A DNA stretch of 64,000 nucleotides from Termitomyces sp. T153 (Eukaryota > Basidiomycota > Agaricomycetes > Agaricales > Lyophyllaceae), in NCBI GenBank assembly GCA_018296165.2, contig JACKQL020000007.1, positions 930,001-994,000 of the forward strand, given 5' to 3'. Within the stretch, counting starts at the first letter, position 1. Every line of letters begins with the position of its first letter. Shown one piece after another: positions 44,648 through 56,512 of this stretch. The notes beneath the pieces were generated by a model, which saw only the letters and a program-made list of their open reading frames with translations, did no database searches and had not been told where the DNA came from. The position numbers were made by a program, and so were the translations under genes.

Positions 44648-46777
44648 TTAATCTGACCACCCTCCTAATTCCACAACAAAAGCAACAGCAAGCTTGGAAA
44701 ATTCCAGCATGTGGGAGAAGCTGAATTCATCAGATATATCGATACGACTATAGCAAATGGTTACAGGTTGTATGCAGATAAATGGCCAATTGCTTACTCG
44801 TTGATTGAATGAATATTCTTGTTGGAGTTTTCGAATGCACTCTCTAAATTCTAGTTAGTGTCCGTCCGCCACGAGAAGAAGAAGCTGACCAATGGTAAAG
44901 GAAGACCGGTACCCGGCTTTGCTCCACGAGGCGCTGCGTCCAATTGTCAGTATGAGTTCGGCTAGAACATAGGTAGATCTTAACTGGTCACTACAAGCAT
45001 ATCCGCATTTAGTCTTAACAAAATGGCTTAGAAAAAATTCGTTCAGTGTTCCAAAAGATCAGGGGCGCACCTCTACGTAAGGAATATCAAGATACTTGTC
45101 GACAAGCTCTTTATTGAACTGTGTGACACTATTACCCAACAGTTGGTCAGTTATAGATTGTACAATAGCTGTAAAGGACATACTGCGGATCAACAAAATC
45201 TGTGATAATTCCAACCTCCTCGGGTGCTCCTCGCTGATTAGAGGTCAGCCGAAACTTGTAAAAGGGATCAAGGGAGAAACAACCTTAACCCAGGCCGTCA
45301 TGTCAAACTGATTTATCCGGTCACACAAGTGCTGTAAGGAATAGACGACGGACATACCTGACTCATGGCCAACACATTGACAGAACGCTTTTCGTAATCT
45401 TGAGCAACCGCTTGTGAGCCGAGGAGGCCAGCTTCCTGGAGTCAACTCAGTATAAACTTCTTTGATGTGCTGATTAGAAATTATTACTTCGGCAGAATAC
45501 CAGTGGAATTCAACAGCACGTTTAGGACGGAAGTTGGCTGCAATCAGCGCGCGATAAGCTTCCAGAATCGTAACACTCCCAGAACCATCATCTAAAGGTC
45601 AAGCGTTAATGTTGTCCGGGATCAAGGATCGGTTCACCCCACCATCCGCGCCTATGGACATCAATGATTAAATAAGCTGAGATCAAAAGAAGTCCGCCAC
45701 ATACCAGGTGCAGGTAGGAATGGCCACATATTCGTGCTGCCGTGATAGATAGAATTTTCAGTAAAATGATCTTGCGATTTGATATATTTCTGCTTCACCT
45801 GTCTTGATGGGCGCCAATGATGACAACTCCATCGTCGGCTGCAGAAGTTCCGTTGATCCTGACAATCTATCATTGAAGGCTAAGATAAGACAAGGATCAA
45901 TAAACTGCTTTTACTGACGATTGAATTCTGGCCCCAGGAATGATGGAATTCAGAGAGTGAAATCGATTCCCGAAGGGACTTCGACGCTAGATCATTGGTG
46001 ATCTGTCACATTCTATCAGTACTGTCCCGGAAACATAGAAGGTCTACATGCCTCTTTGATGCGAGAAAAAAGCCATTGTTGACTTTCCCTGCCAGTCTAC
46101 ACAGGTTGAGATTACTGATCAACCTGAGAACTGGATTCTTACGTCGCTGCGATAATCTATGGGAATTAGTCACATCAGGGGATGGCGATCGGGAATAAAG
46201 TAGTATCTCACGTCGAGTACGGAAACTGGAGAATTTCTTGAGATTTTCCCTGGGTCCCTTGGTCGAAAGGGTCCTCAATATAGGTTTGACTCGTTCTGTG
46301 GCGTTTGGTGATGGAAATGAGGCTGATAATTTCATGTGGTTAGGAGTCTTGTCTGCATGAAAAAGGGCTGAGAGCAGATACCTGTGGTCTGCAATTTTGT
46401 GTGTGCAGAAAATCCCAAGGTTTGTGTGTCAGTGCTATGAATATGACAATGGATGAGTGGAGTTGTTCCATATAAAAGCTCGAGATCATGCATTCGACTC
46501 ACACGTCGAAGAACCTGATCCCCTTTGCCTTCAGTTGAACCTGTTTGATAATGGTGAGCTCTCAGCAGCAGGCATGTGTGACATAAAGAACCTTGTCTAG
46601 CTCCGACATCCAGATAGGTGTTTTCCCCTCAAGCTCGACGAGACGTTGTGCATTGAGATCCAAAGAGAACCCTGGATAGCTGGTCAGGTGTCCAGCGTCA
46701 ATTAAAGGTGTTTGTCCGTCAGACAGAGGGGTTGCAGTAGCAATACATGTGAGAGTCAGCAGAAAGAAAGAACGCAT
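44648..46777 (-). CDS. Secreted M28 leucine aminopeptidase
   Basis: Zinc aminopeptidase of family M28 (fungal Lap1 type), removing N-terminal residues from peptides outside the cell. Signal peptide MRSFFLLTLTCIATATPLSD. Spliced blocks in order: SYPGFSLDLNAQRLVELEGK, GIRFFDVTD, ASFPSPNATERVKPILRTLS, NLKKFSSFRTRHYRSD, TGRESQQWLF, EFHHSWGQNSIV, DDGVVIIGAHQDS (His ligand), WPFLPAPGADDDGSGS (Asp ligand), [20 protein letters not shown] (Glu pair), FDMTAWVK (Asp), FVDP, NKELVDKYLDIPYVE, TKCGYACSDHASWSKAGY (His ligand), FTIESAFENSNKNIHS and EFSFSHMLEFSKLAVAFVVE. All metal ligands are present once introns are removed; the SDHASW motif is split by an intron after CA. More than ten exons. A complete, apparently functional gene. 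Confidence 0.9.
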
Positions 46778-46952
46778 AGCAAATTGAGGCTGAAGCTAAG
46801 CACTGAGTGGCGAGTAATGCCGAGAGGTTGTAAACAGAAGTCACGATTGCACACGCGCGTATACCGCCGATACTGGAACTCGGTCATGTGATCGATACGA
46901 ATTTTCAAATTGTTCCTAAGAGCTAAGTCCTTTTGCTTGACTTGTCACGGTG

Positions 46953-47468
46953 ATGTCCAAGGCTGCTGCGAAAGCTAAAGCACAGGTAGTGGTATGTACA
47001 GTCGTATAACGTACTGCCCATATGCGCTCACTACTTATGGTCAATGGTCTGTTCATGTAGCGTCTGCTGATTCCAGCTGGCAAGGCTGCTCCCACTCCAC
47101 CAGTTGGCCCAGCGCTTGGAGCTCGTGGTGTCAAGTCCATGGACTTTTGTAAAGAGTTCAATGCCAAGACTGCACACATTGAACAGGGTGTGCCTACTCC
47201 GACCCTCATTACTGTACAACCCGACCGCACATTTACCTTCATCACGAAAACCCCTCCAGCTGCCTATTTCCTGAAGAAGGCAGCTGGAATCGAGAAAGGG
47301 ACCGGCAAACCAGGTCACGTATCCAACGGGACGGTTAGCCTCAAACACGTGTATGAGATTGCGAAGATTAAATCGACAGATGAGCATATGAAACATCTTC
47401 CGTTAGAATCCATCGCCAGGATGATCGTTGGTAGCGCTAAGAGCCTAGGCGTGCAAGTCGTGCCGTGA
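46953..47468 (+). CDS. MRPL11: Mitochondrial ribosomal protein uL11m
   Basis: Two exons, 46953-46991 and 47061-47468. Begins MSKAAAKAKAQVV and continues RLLIPAGKAAPTPPVGPALG, the hallmark uL11 N-terminal motif, then GVKSMDFCKEFNAKT, TFTFITKTPPAAYFLKKAAG and a C-terminal RNA-binding half with SLKHVYEIAKIKSTDE, ending SLGVQVVP. The length (148 residues) and the divergent sequence fit the mitochondrial, bacterial-type L11 rather than cytosolic eukaryotic L12. The protein sits at the GTPase-associated centre of the mitoribosome. It lies head to head with the aminopeptidase gene, whose start is 175 bp away. Confidence 0.92.
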
Positions 47469-48439
47469 GCCGAGCCCCGTAAGTGATAATACCTCCTTCT
47501 CCCTTTTTACTGACCTGGTCAGTAGATACTATGACCCTTCGCCGATTTTCTACGTGTACAATTAGTTATATTCCAGACTAATGCTAAATGCCTATTATTT
47601 GTTCCGAATACAGGGTTCAAGGAAATGCTTCACTTCAATACGAAATGAATGTCAAATGATAATGGGCTTTTGCTACATTCACGGCTTGTTCGAAAAAGCG
47701 GTCTTTATACTAGAAATGATTCGGACAGCACGGTTCTCCCACGTTGCCGTGATGCGATAAAACAACATGTCGAGATCTGGATGCAGAAAATCCCACCTTG
47801 GACTAAATTTTATTGAAAGAGAACAAAATGTTATCTTGTTGATATCTGCCAAAACCCGATACAACATGCGAAATCCGGATACATGGATACACGTTGAATG
47901 CCTGCCCGTATCTGTATGGTCTATTCCCCTGCGACGTGACTACCTAATGGAGGGATCCGCGTGTAGTCCAGAAGGACGATTCAAAATCTGATCCTCTAAT
48001 TGGAATAACACGACGTTTTCTTATTCTTGTGATGATGGTGCGTGCCAATGTTTTTGAATAGGAATAAGGAACTATGCCGGCCTTTGTTTTCTGATACAAG
48101 GCTGTCAGACCTTCCCAATCCTCGGCTATTCAACACGCGTGCTGTTCGATCATTCTGCCTCGACTTTGACCGTCAAATCTCTGCTCCACTGACGAAGACT
48201 TTGCGTGAGCCTTTCCATTCTCCACACGTTTCTGTCGTGTTCGGCCTTTATCTTTTTACCACAATGACCACGTTTTCGATCGGTTCTGGCATTTCCATAT
48301 CCTGTCATGGGTTGACCTTGTATCTCGTCAAATCTATCGGTTAATATAAGGGCTTCAGTTAAGTTAAAAAGCAAGGAGGTTACAAGGTACTTTATCTACT
48401 TGCCCTACCCGAGCCCCACCAGCAGTTTACTTCCTCATA
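47469..48439. other. Intergenic, no gene recognised
   Basis: About 970 bp between uL11m and the DUF6593 gene. Short frames occur on both strands (for example 48042-48344 +) without conserved features. A clear promoter motif is not visible. Confidence 0.45.
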
Positions 48440-49254
48440 ATGACTACTGCTGCCAATGATGTTCTCTCCTGGACTAGCCAAGATCCACGTGAAAGTTCGC
48501 TCTTCAATTCCTGGGGTGTTCTCTACCGATTTCAGGTGTGTCTGTATTACTTTTCGCGACTGTTACCGACAGTTAGCATTTATTTGCAGACATCCGTAAG
48601 CACCAGTGGACAGAGTGTCACGACATTGTGGCGGACGATTCGCCCTAATAAAGAAGATCGAGTGGCGAAACTTGAGTGGTCGAGTAATGGTGGACTTGGA
48701 CGTGTCATCATCGGAAAAGTGAGTTCATTCCTCCGTACTTACGCAAAGCTTGACCAATGTTCGTGTAGAATACTCAGCCAATGGCCGATCTTGTCATACC
48801 GGATCCCAACGTCAACGTCAGTTCCATTGAAGTTTCAGGCGTGTAATCTCTTGACGCCTTTGTAGGGCATGCGATACTTCACTGGTCCTGATGGTGCACA
48901 GTACCGATGGCGACCAAACTCCAAAAATAATGACATTCTGGTCTGTCTTACCAAATTCTCTGTCTGCACGGCCATCAACTGATGTCTCACGTTTTTTGAC
49001 CAGTTGCAGGACGGAAGCGGGGCAGTCATCGCACTTTTCCGGCCGACTCGACCAACACGCTACCAGATTGGCGACGTTTATGGCGAGTTGCAATTCTTCC
49101 GTTCAGCTGGTATGGGTACAGTGGTACGCCTTGCCTGATATATAGATGTATCATCGACAAATCCCCGTTCCTCCTATAGATGCATCCTCCAATAATGGAC
49201 ACAGTCGTCGTCACCATGATGCTCTATCGCTTTTGTGCTCAATGGAATCTTTGA
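48440..49254 (+). CDS. DUF6593-domain protein
   Basis: Starts MTTAANDVLSWTSQDPRESS. Exons include 48440-48535 and 48590-48718, then at least three more up to 49254. The second exon reads TSGQSVTTLWRTIRPNKEDR and VAKLEWSSNGGLGRVIIGK. Later exons read MRYFTGPDGAQYRWRPNSKN, GSGAVIALFRPTRPTRYQIG and PPIMDTVVVTMMLYRFCAQW. The combination of a W-based core, GPDGxxYRW and a C-terminal MDTVVVTMML stretch matches the basidiomycete family DUF6593, which has no known function. The internal junctions were checked by frame only. Confidence 0.75.
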
Positions 49255-49675
49255 GCTGTCCCAGTAACATGCGAACGAGCCTCACTTTGTACACATAGTG
49301 CCTGATGTCCCATCTCTTCAACCTTGTAACATACAATTTTATTTAATCATACAATGGCTCGGGGGGTACACAAACACATCATCGAACATCGATTTGAGCA
49401 TTCGAATACACCTCAAGTTTTAAGCAAAATTCAAAACAGGATAAAGACTCGAACAATTCTATGCATTGATTTACCAGATCAATATGTAATAGAAATTCGG
49501 TCGAGAGAGATATGGGTTCGAGAAACTCACGTGGAACAGAAACGAGGCTTGAAGGCAGAGCATGGAATCGTGTTGGAAATCACGGACACGATGCGGACTA
49601 CATACAGGTACAACGGACAAGAGGTCTCAGAGGTCACCCGACTCTCAACGCCTTTCTCACTTGCCCAATATACAT
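49255..49675. other. Convergent intergenic region
   Basis: About 420 bp between the stops of the DUF6593 gene and the AhpD-like gene. A short open frame exists on the + strand, but I see no conserved feature. Confidence 0.45.
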
Positions 49676-51002
49676 TTATAATTTCACCTCGACTTCAACC
49701 TCCTGATCTTCTGATGAAATGACATCGAGAATCTCATCTACCGTGCGCAGGACCCACTCGGTACCTTCATCACTTGAAAGCCACGCATCTTCCGCGGACA
49801 ATCCCTCCAAGTATCGGGCCTTGAGAAGGCCAAACGTATGGCTGGTAAGTTGTGGTCCAACCCGGCCTTCTGCTCGCAATGTAGCGATCCCAACCACGGA
49901 ACCTAAAGCACGACTAAGATTCCCCTGATCGGAATCAATGAGTCCACTCTCGTCATGGAAGGCTCTTGTACCCCCAGGTAGGGGCGAAAGCACCGTGCCG
50001 TAGCTTTGAATAATGAAAGCTACAATACAACGAGGCAGAAAAAATAAGCACGGATGTAAGCACACGAGATCATTGCACATTCACGAGATCAAGATCGTAA
50101 GTATATGGTTTCCAAGCATCAGATGAGCAGGCACACGATGCACCAGATCGGCCGATGAACAAGGTCCTGTAGAAAGGAACTTTGCCATCCCCACGCCAAG
50201 ATTGGGGAAAAAATGTCAGATGTAGGGAACGTGGTGCTTACATATGAAGTCAGGGTGATAAGTCCCTAGTTTGTCATGGAGTTTATCTGCATGAGGCGTA
50301 TAGATGGAGTTCCACAGAGCTTTGCCCCGCTCAATCGTCGATTCGATGTTCCCGGGCGTCGCGAGCCTGCATAGAACCACGTCACGGTAATTCAGAACAA
50401 CGGTCAGATCCATTCTTCGGCAAGGAAATAAAAAAAAAACACGTCCTCACCTGCGGGAGTGGGATCTCAGGGCCTGCTTTACGTCGTCATCGAGCGCTCC
50501 ATGCAATTCGGCAAGTGACAAAATGACCTATATAAAGTCCGTTCTAAGTGCTAGCACATTGACATGCAATGACGGCATGCTAGTTATCAGAGGAGGTGAT
50601 TACTCACTCGGGGAACGCCAACGAAGATCGTACTTTTCAGAGCCGACTCCCGCATAAGTGCAGCCTTATTTACAGCGTGAGCCACGTTGACTCGAGAATT
50701 CGGTTCGTTCATATTGGGTCTAGTCACGAAACGGTACAGATGACCTATAGACGCCGGACGGTTGGCAGTAAGAAGCGCGCATGTCTGGATAGTCGATAAG
50801 AATGAGAAAAATGATGGAAAGTAGTAAAGAGTGGTTTACAAACCGCAAGAACTAACCAGCCCGTCTCTGCATTCTTGAGCTTTGCATCTTGGGATGTACG
50901 AGCAAAAAGAGCATTTAATTTTGCTACAGGAGGACTAGGCAGAACATTCGGATTGCGCAGTGTCAAAAGGTGTTTAATGGCTGGAGAAAGATGTTTAACC
51001 AT
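49676..51002 (-). CDS. AhpD-like (carboxymuconolactone decarboxylase fold) protein
   Basis: Minus-strand gene starting MVKHLSPAIKHLLTLRNPNV. Exon pieces read KLNALFARTSQDAKLKNAET, GWLVLA, NVAHAVNKAALMRESALKST, IFVGVPR then VILSLAELHGALDDDVKQAL, IERGKALWNSIYTPHADKLH and SYGTVLSPLPGG, with a final exon GNLSRALGSVVGIATLRAEG to the stop at 49676. ALMRE...IFVGVPR followed by IERGKALWNSIY...HP is the pattern of fungal AhpD-like proteins. They resemble alkylhydroperoxidase D in fold but usually lack its CxxC site, and I see no CxxC here. The biochemical role is unknown. At least five exons. Confidence 0.7.
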
Positions 51003-51391
51003 TTTGTGCACTGACAAGCAAATTACGAAGAAGGAACTCCACAACTTCCAGAATCTCGTTCACATCACCGCCGGGTGATACACATACTGTCAGTGACCCA
51101 GATATGAAACGTGACCTAGATATGAAACGGCGCAGGTAAAGGCCACATACTTGTCCGCAATTCTCCTCCAAAAATAACTCGATAACTCCACAGGGCGGTT
51201 AAGATCCAACCGCATAGCCCGCTACTTTCACCCCTTCCTTTAAAAAAAAGACGATCAATTCTAGCAATCACACGTGCCTGCTGCTGACTTAACAATGTAC
51301 TGTTTCTTACAACACTCTAATTTATCTGTCAGCCGCCCGCTTGCTCCTATTAAATACATAGAAGAACGAGAATACATCATTAATCCTTTCT
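51003..51391. other. Intergenic, no gene recognised
   Basis: Contains a short direct repeat near 51101-51130 (GATATGAAACG twice) and A/T-rich stretches. No gene is supported. Confidence 0.4.
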
Positions 51392-52069
51392 TTGCACTAC
51401 ACAGCATCATTGTCAGCCCAACCATTTCACCAACATTTCATTGATACACATATCCAACAGGGCGTGATTCAATGTCTTTATTGGCTAGCATACCTGAAGA
51501 CGTTTTTCTCTGCATCCTTGAACAGCTCAGTATACAGATCTATATTATCCCAGGTCAATATGCAACTCTGCACTCTTTCACACTGCTATATTGCCACCAT
51601 GCTTGACCATGCCCTCAACCAAATCAGATTCACTACAACCCCACTAGAGTTATTGCACCAAACAGGAAGTGTCATATCTGGTTCTTTTGTGCTTGTTCTA
51701 TTGAATCCCTGGACTTTCCACCTGCATGATCTTGACATTTACATTCCTCATTCGCAGAAAACCTATATGCATACTGCCTTTATAACCCAATTCTAACTTG
51801 TGGAGGTCCGTGATTCTGCACACAAGAGCAATCATGTTTATGGCCAGTTCCCCAATACTAATAACATGTTAACTTTCCAGGATCCAGTCAACCCTGACCA
51901 GACTGTTAATGTCATCATCTCCTCATCAAACAATCCTATGCACTCCATATTTGATTTCTACAGCACTGTCATCATGAACTATCTATCATCATCTGAAATA
52001 TACTGTTCCTATCTAGATATTACTTTTAGCTACAGGAATTTATCAATTCCCTTGTGTACCATACTCTAG
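51392..52069 (+). pseudogene. Relic of a conserved basidiomycete protein
   Basis: Two consecutive frames, 51392-51796 and 51800-52069, together resemble one protein. The first holds HALNQIRFTTTPLELLHQTG then SVISGSFVLVLLNPWTFHLH followed by DLDIYIP. The second holds VNVIISSSNNPMHSIFDFYS then TVIMNYLS. The ISGS...L...DLDIY...VI-S...FYSTVIMNYL order is one I associate with a family common in Agaricomycetes, often of unknown function. A stop and frame change separate the parts and no upstream start context is convincing, so it looks like a decayed copy. Confidence 0.45.
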
Positions 52070-53188
52070 CTACAAACACCACTTGATTCCATCATTGTCT
52101 GTTGAAATATGCTATACATGGATCTTAAGAAAGAGGGGGAGAAAAGACCTGTTATTGTAGAAGGAGGAGTGGAGAGCATGAGAAGCACACATGATGTGAA
52201 AAAAAATGAGGGCTAGTCAATATTTTGCCTGGACCAATAGAAACCCACTACTAAAGTAGTGGGAATTCTTTTGTAGATTATTTTCAGCAATGCCACACAT
52301 ATCATACATAGATCCCTTAACTCAGATCCTATGTATGTGAAGCCAAAAAAAGTAGCAAAAGTCAAACTTGTGAAGATGGTCAAATTTTGCTATTTCATCT
52401 ACTTTGATCTGTGTATTGTCAGCATGTTATAGGTCTAATTTTTCTCAAAGTTGTCATGTAAGTGAAAGTACATAATATCTACTGATCTGGCTTAATTTGA
52501 ACATCTATAATGCATATAAGAGGGAGAAAGCAAGCTTCGAACGACAGGACAAATTGGTGTGACAAATGTTTAAACTCAACTTGGCATCCTACCCTGGACT
52601 CTTCGCAGACCGTGACGCGGAGTCCTAAAGCTTGGCAAGGTCACATACCCGTCACGTTTCATTGTTCAACCTTCCATTGGGACATCTCTGGCATCCTTCC
52701 TCAAATGAGAAAAAATACAAAACTTGGCACACTCATACTTTGTATACTAGAGATGTAAGTTTCTTATTTTCTAAGGAATAGCCGGAGGATATCGATGGAA
52801 GCCCAAGTCATCCGAAATCTCGTTTCATATTTGGATCAACAATCATTACATTTGTAATCAATAATCAACTTCAGGCAAGGCCTTCATAGATTTCATTCAT
52901 TAATATTTGTTGCGTCCGCTAGATTCCTAATGAAAAGATAAAATGCTATTTGCTCATCACTACATTCAAAGGACGTATTGGCTAGTAACCAGTACTAGCA
53001 ACACGATCCAAGCAGTGGGCAGGAAGGAAAGGCCGTCAAACACCCACTCGCGGGGCATTGCGGGTTAGAATAAACTGCAGGACTATGCAAATGAAGGGTA
53101 TCATGTGTAATGCAGATCCATGTAATATGCGACAATCAGCATGGAGAGAATACGGCGAGCAAAGAAGTGAAACAGTATGTTCCTGTGT
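52070..53188. other. Intergenic, no gene recognised
   Basis: About 1.1 kb, A/T-rich. It contains a hairpin CCCACTAC-TAAA-GTAGTGGG at about 52247-52266. A small open frame at 52510-52758 has no conserved feature. Confidence 0.45.
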
Positions 53189-54539
53189 TTAGTTGATGTA
53201 GTACCATCCGAGCGAAGTTGGCTGTCCGTTGGAGCCCAGAAGCTGGTTAAGAGGGTTAACATTGCCCATATCATACATGGCACCTCGAACAATATAAGTC
53301 TTGACAGTCTGTCTGTATGGTATCCCGCACTCACCAAATGCAAAGTAGGCAGTAACCCAGGAAGTGTTATCCATGAAGGTCTTCGTGGTCTTCATCCAGT
53401 TCCAGACTTGGCCCTCATCGCACTGGGCTCCGCCACCAAAGTTCTGAATGACAACGATTTTAAGATGAGGGGATACATCAACAGCGATCTTGCATACCTG
53501 GCAGGCATACTCGGTAACCCAGATAGGCAAGCCGAAAGCATTGTGCATCTCCGTCAGGTAATCAATGAAAGCTTGAGGATCGGTGCCATAGAAGTGAACT
53601 GCAAGACCGTCAAACTGGGGTAATTTGTTCGATTCAGTTTGTGTATCACTTCGGGACGATGATGACCAACCGTGCAACCACCGCAAGCAGAAAAGAATTC
53701 CTGGAGCCAGGTCTTGCCGGAGGGAGCGTTGGTGGGGGCCGGAGAAATTAAGCTGTAACCCTTGGCCTTGAGAGGCTGGATGTACTGTTGCCAGACCTGA
53801 GCAGCGCGCTGAGGAGTCATGTCTGACTGTCCCTGTTGGTTGGGCCTTTGGGCGGTCAGCAGATGTATAACAATTTGGGACAACGGGCTTACTCATTGAA
53901 CCCAAGAGCGGCGTGCGCGTAGCCATCAACCACAATGCGAGCAAAATCCGAAATCTGCTTCTCACCCCAAAGCATGGGGACGCCCTGGAAGCCAAGTTCC
54001 TTCGCCTTGGGGGGGATCCAAGGACTCCATGTATAAAGACTAACTTGTGTTATTACAAGAATGAGGAGGAGAAATAAAAATAATTACCGAGTGCTTTGAG
54101 CGGTCTTGAAGTAAGTGAGAGCCGTATCATCGTCCTGCGGCCAAGCAATACCAACCTTGCCACCACCGGAGCTACCAGAGTTGGTGGAGGTGTTGGAGGC
54201 GCTTGGAGAGCTGGAAGCAGCCTTGGAAGTGGCAGCGGGAGCCGGGGAACTGCTAGCCTTGGTAGTGACAGCGTTGGTAGTGACAGCCTTAGTGGTGACA
54301 GCCGTGGTAGTTGTGGGCTTGGCAACAGAGGAGGCGGCCGAAGGGGGAGGGCGAGGCTTGCAGCGTTTGCTGTTGGTGGAACGCTTTTTCCTTGCCAGAA
54401 CGGCATGGGAAGCAGGAGAGCGGGCAGCGAGGTGGTGGGGGTCTAGTGAGAGGGCAGCGACAGGCGCAGCGCCATAGGAGAAGGCAAGGATCGCTATGGA
54501 AGAAAGAGCGAAAAGGTTGAGGAATTTTGACACGGCCAT
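53189..54539 (-). CDS. GH128 endo-beta-1,3-glucanase, secreted
   Basis: Glycosyl hydrolase family 128 acts on beta-1,3-glucan of the fungal wall; the characterised founder is GLU1 of shiitake. The start is taken at MAVSKFLNLFALSSIAILAF, a signal peptide. A Ser/Thr/Ala-rich linker with Lys/Arg patches follows, then the catalytic domain: KVGIAWPQDDDTALTYFKTA, LYTWSPWIPPKAKELGFQGV, MLWGEKQISDF, ALGFNE with PNQQGQSDMT (acid/base Glu, codon split by an intron), LISPAPTNAPSGKTWLQEFF, FDGLAVHFYGTDPQAFIDYL, LPIWVTEYACQ (nucleophile Glu), NFGGGAQCDEGQVWNWM and SWVTAYFAFG, ending TSLGWYYIN. At least seven exons. Possible role in wall remodelling or fruit-body autolysis by family analogy. Confidence 0.88.
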
Positions 54540-55077
54540 GGTGGAAGGAGTCGTGAGGGAGCGGCAGTAAATGAATGTAAGAGGCCAAGGCCAATGTCGA
54601 GAGAATGAAAGAAACTGTTGGACATTTGTTTTTTTCGACATTTTTATTTAAACGGCGGTTGTTGCCGACATCAGCGCACAGACCATTCTGCCAAGCGCGC
54701 CCATCAGAAAAGTGACAGCAATTTCATCGTTTCCAAGGCTCCAAGGGGACCACAGTCAGCTGTATTCGGTCCGGGGAGAGCGTGGACGCGTCTTAGAGCG
54801 CGCTAGCGCCCTACATGCACTGCTAGCGCGCACCAGAACAGCCTTGGGCTTTATATAGAGGCCTCACCAGGACTTTGGTCTGGTGGCCATGGCGACATCA
54901 AACATACTTGCCTAATCTGGCAGATCCTGTTTGCCCCTATTTGTCCACATAAAGGGACCGTGGCAGCTGCTTCGCGTTTTTCTCGACCTCCAAGTTTGAC
55001 ACGAAGAAACCGGTTCACCCAAGTTCATTCCACGTTCATCAACCACTCAACTCTCACAAAGCCCACGCACGCTCGTC
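54540..55077. promoter_or_regulatory. Bidirectional intergenic region
   Basis: 538 bp between the divergent GH128 and RRM-protein genes. Towards the right end a TTATATAG box lies near 54851-54858 and a CT-rich stretch precedes the RRM start. Motifs are seen; promoter function is inferred. Confidence 0.4.
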
Positions 55078-56264
55078 ATGTCTGAAGCCCCTGCCGCCCC
55101 TGTCACCGAGAACGGCGCTCCAGTTACGCAAGAAGAGGCTCCTGGCTTTAAGGTAATTCGCTTCCCATACAACCGTTTTCTATCGCCGACATGGCCTCCA
55201 GGTCTTTGCCGGAAACCTTGCGTACTCCACCACGGATGGAGGGCTGAAGGCTTTCTTTGCGCCTGTCGCGAGCGACATGTACGTGGCATATTTGCACAGC
55301 CCCCATCTCCATCATTTATTTGTTTCTCAGTTTATCTGCACAAGTCATTCTACGTGGCACCCGCTCCGCAGGTTATGGCTTCGTTGCTCTCGCTACCGCA
55401 GAGGCCGCTCAGAAGGCCGTCGAGACCCTCGACAAGAAGGAGCTCGATGGCCGCCAGGTAATTGTCGAGATTGCCAAACCCTCTGAGCAGAAGGACAAGG
55501 AAAAGAAGGAAAGGAGGGCCAAGAGGAGACCTGGCAGGCGCGGCGGCAAGGCCGTCCCCGGCGAAGTCTCAGAGGCTGAGGCCTACGGCGAAGCTGCAAA
55601 AGTCGACGAAACCGCCGCCGATGCTCCTGGTGCCGACCAGGCTGCCAAGCCCAAGAAGAAGAAGAAGAAGGTATCTGTAAGTGCCTTAATAATTTAGACT
55701 TCGTGATATCATTCATCTATTGTTTGTCTAATCCAGCGCAAGCCTAAGGTCAGGGCTGAGGGTGAGGTCTCTGATTCTGCCGCTGTTGTTCCCGCCACCG
55801 AGACCATCGAGGCCGAGGCCGAGGCCGCCACCGTCGCCCTTGTAGAAGGTGCTGCGAAGAAGACGCCCCGCGCTCGCAAGCCAAGAGTTCCCCGCGCTCC
55901 CCGTCCCGCTGGTGAGGATCCTATTGGCGAGCCTTCCAAGACAATGCTTTTTGTTGCCAACCTTGGTTTCAATATTGATGATGCTGGCCTCTCTACCCTA
56001 TTCACTGATGCTGGTATCACCGTCAACTCTGCTCGTATCGTGCGCAGGCGCTGGGGACAGCCCCGCAAGAGCAAGGGTTACGGTTTTGTTGACGTTGGCA
56101 GTGAAGAAGAACAGAGGAAGGCCATCGCTGCCCTCGAAGGCAAGGAAGTTGGTGGAAGGCCTATCGCCGTCAAGGTCGCCGTCAACGCCCCTGTTCACGA
56201 TGAAGTCACCGTTGACGAGGGTAAGCCTTTGACCGAGGCTGCCGAGGCTGCTCCAGCTGTCTGA
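55078..56264 (+). CDS. Two-RRM RNA-binding protein
   Basis: Four exons: 55078-55152, 55202-55278, 55331-55676 and 55737-56264. Starts MSEAPAAPVTENGAPVTQEE. RRM1 is VFAGNLAYSTTDEGLKAFF (RNP2) with GYGFVALATAEAAQKAVETL (RNP1 region). A Lys/Arg- and Ala/Glu-rich linker follows, ending in a poly-Lys run. RRM2 is MLFVANLGFNIDDAGLSTLF then SKGYGFVDVGSEEEQRKAIA. The tail reads EGKPLTEAAEAAPAV. Two RRMs joined by a long charged linker recall small fungal RNA-binding proteins such as Rnp24 or Sbp1; a precise orthologue cannot be named. Codon use is strongly C-biased, suggesting high expression. Confidence 0.88.
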
Positions 56265-56512
56265 CACATCCGTTACGCATGCTCACGCTACGAAATTGCT
56301 TTTGATGACTCAGTGAAACGTGTTGCAAGTTCCTCAATCAATTACTCCTTTCACTAGTCAGGTCTAGCGCTCTATAGTCCATAATGTTGTCGTTGTGGTT
56401 GTTTGATGACAAACATACCCTTTATAGCGTCTTGTTGTGAGTGAGAGTGCATGACCGCAAACACGTGGATGTATCGTAATCCTTTGTTTACGCGTTGTTT
56501 GTTTCGGCAAGT

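Noticed and set aside
44880..44970. Apparent loss of the SDHASW zinc ligand in the M28 aminopeptidase
   Set aside because: The Asp-His codons lie in the previous exon (TKCGYACSD then CA); splicing restores the motif.
52247..52266. Hairpin CCCACTAC-TAAA-GTAGTGGG as a possible Helitron end
   Set aside because: The CTRR terminus expected 10-12 bases further is absent and no Rep/helicase remnant was seen.
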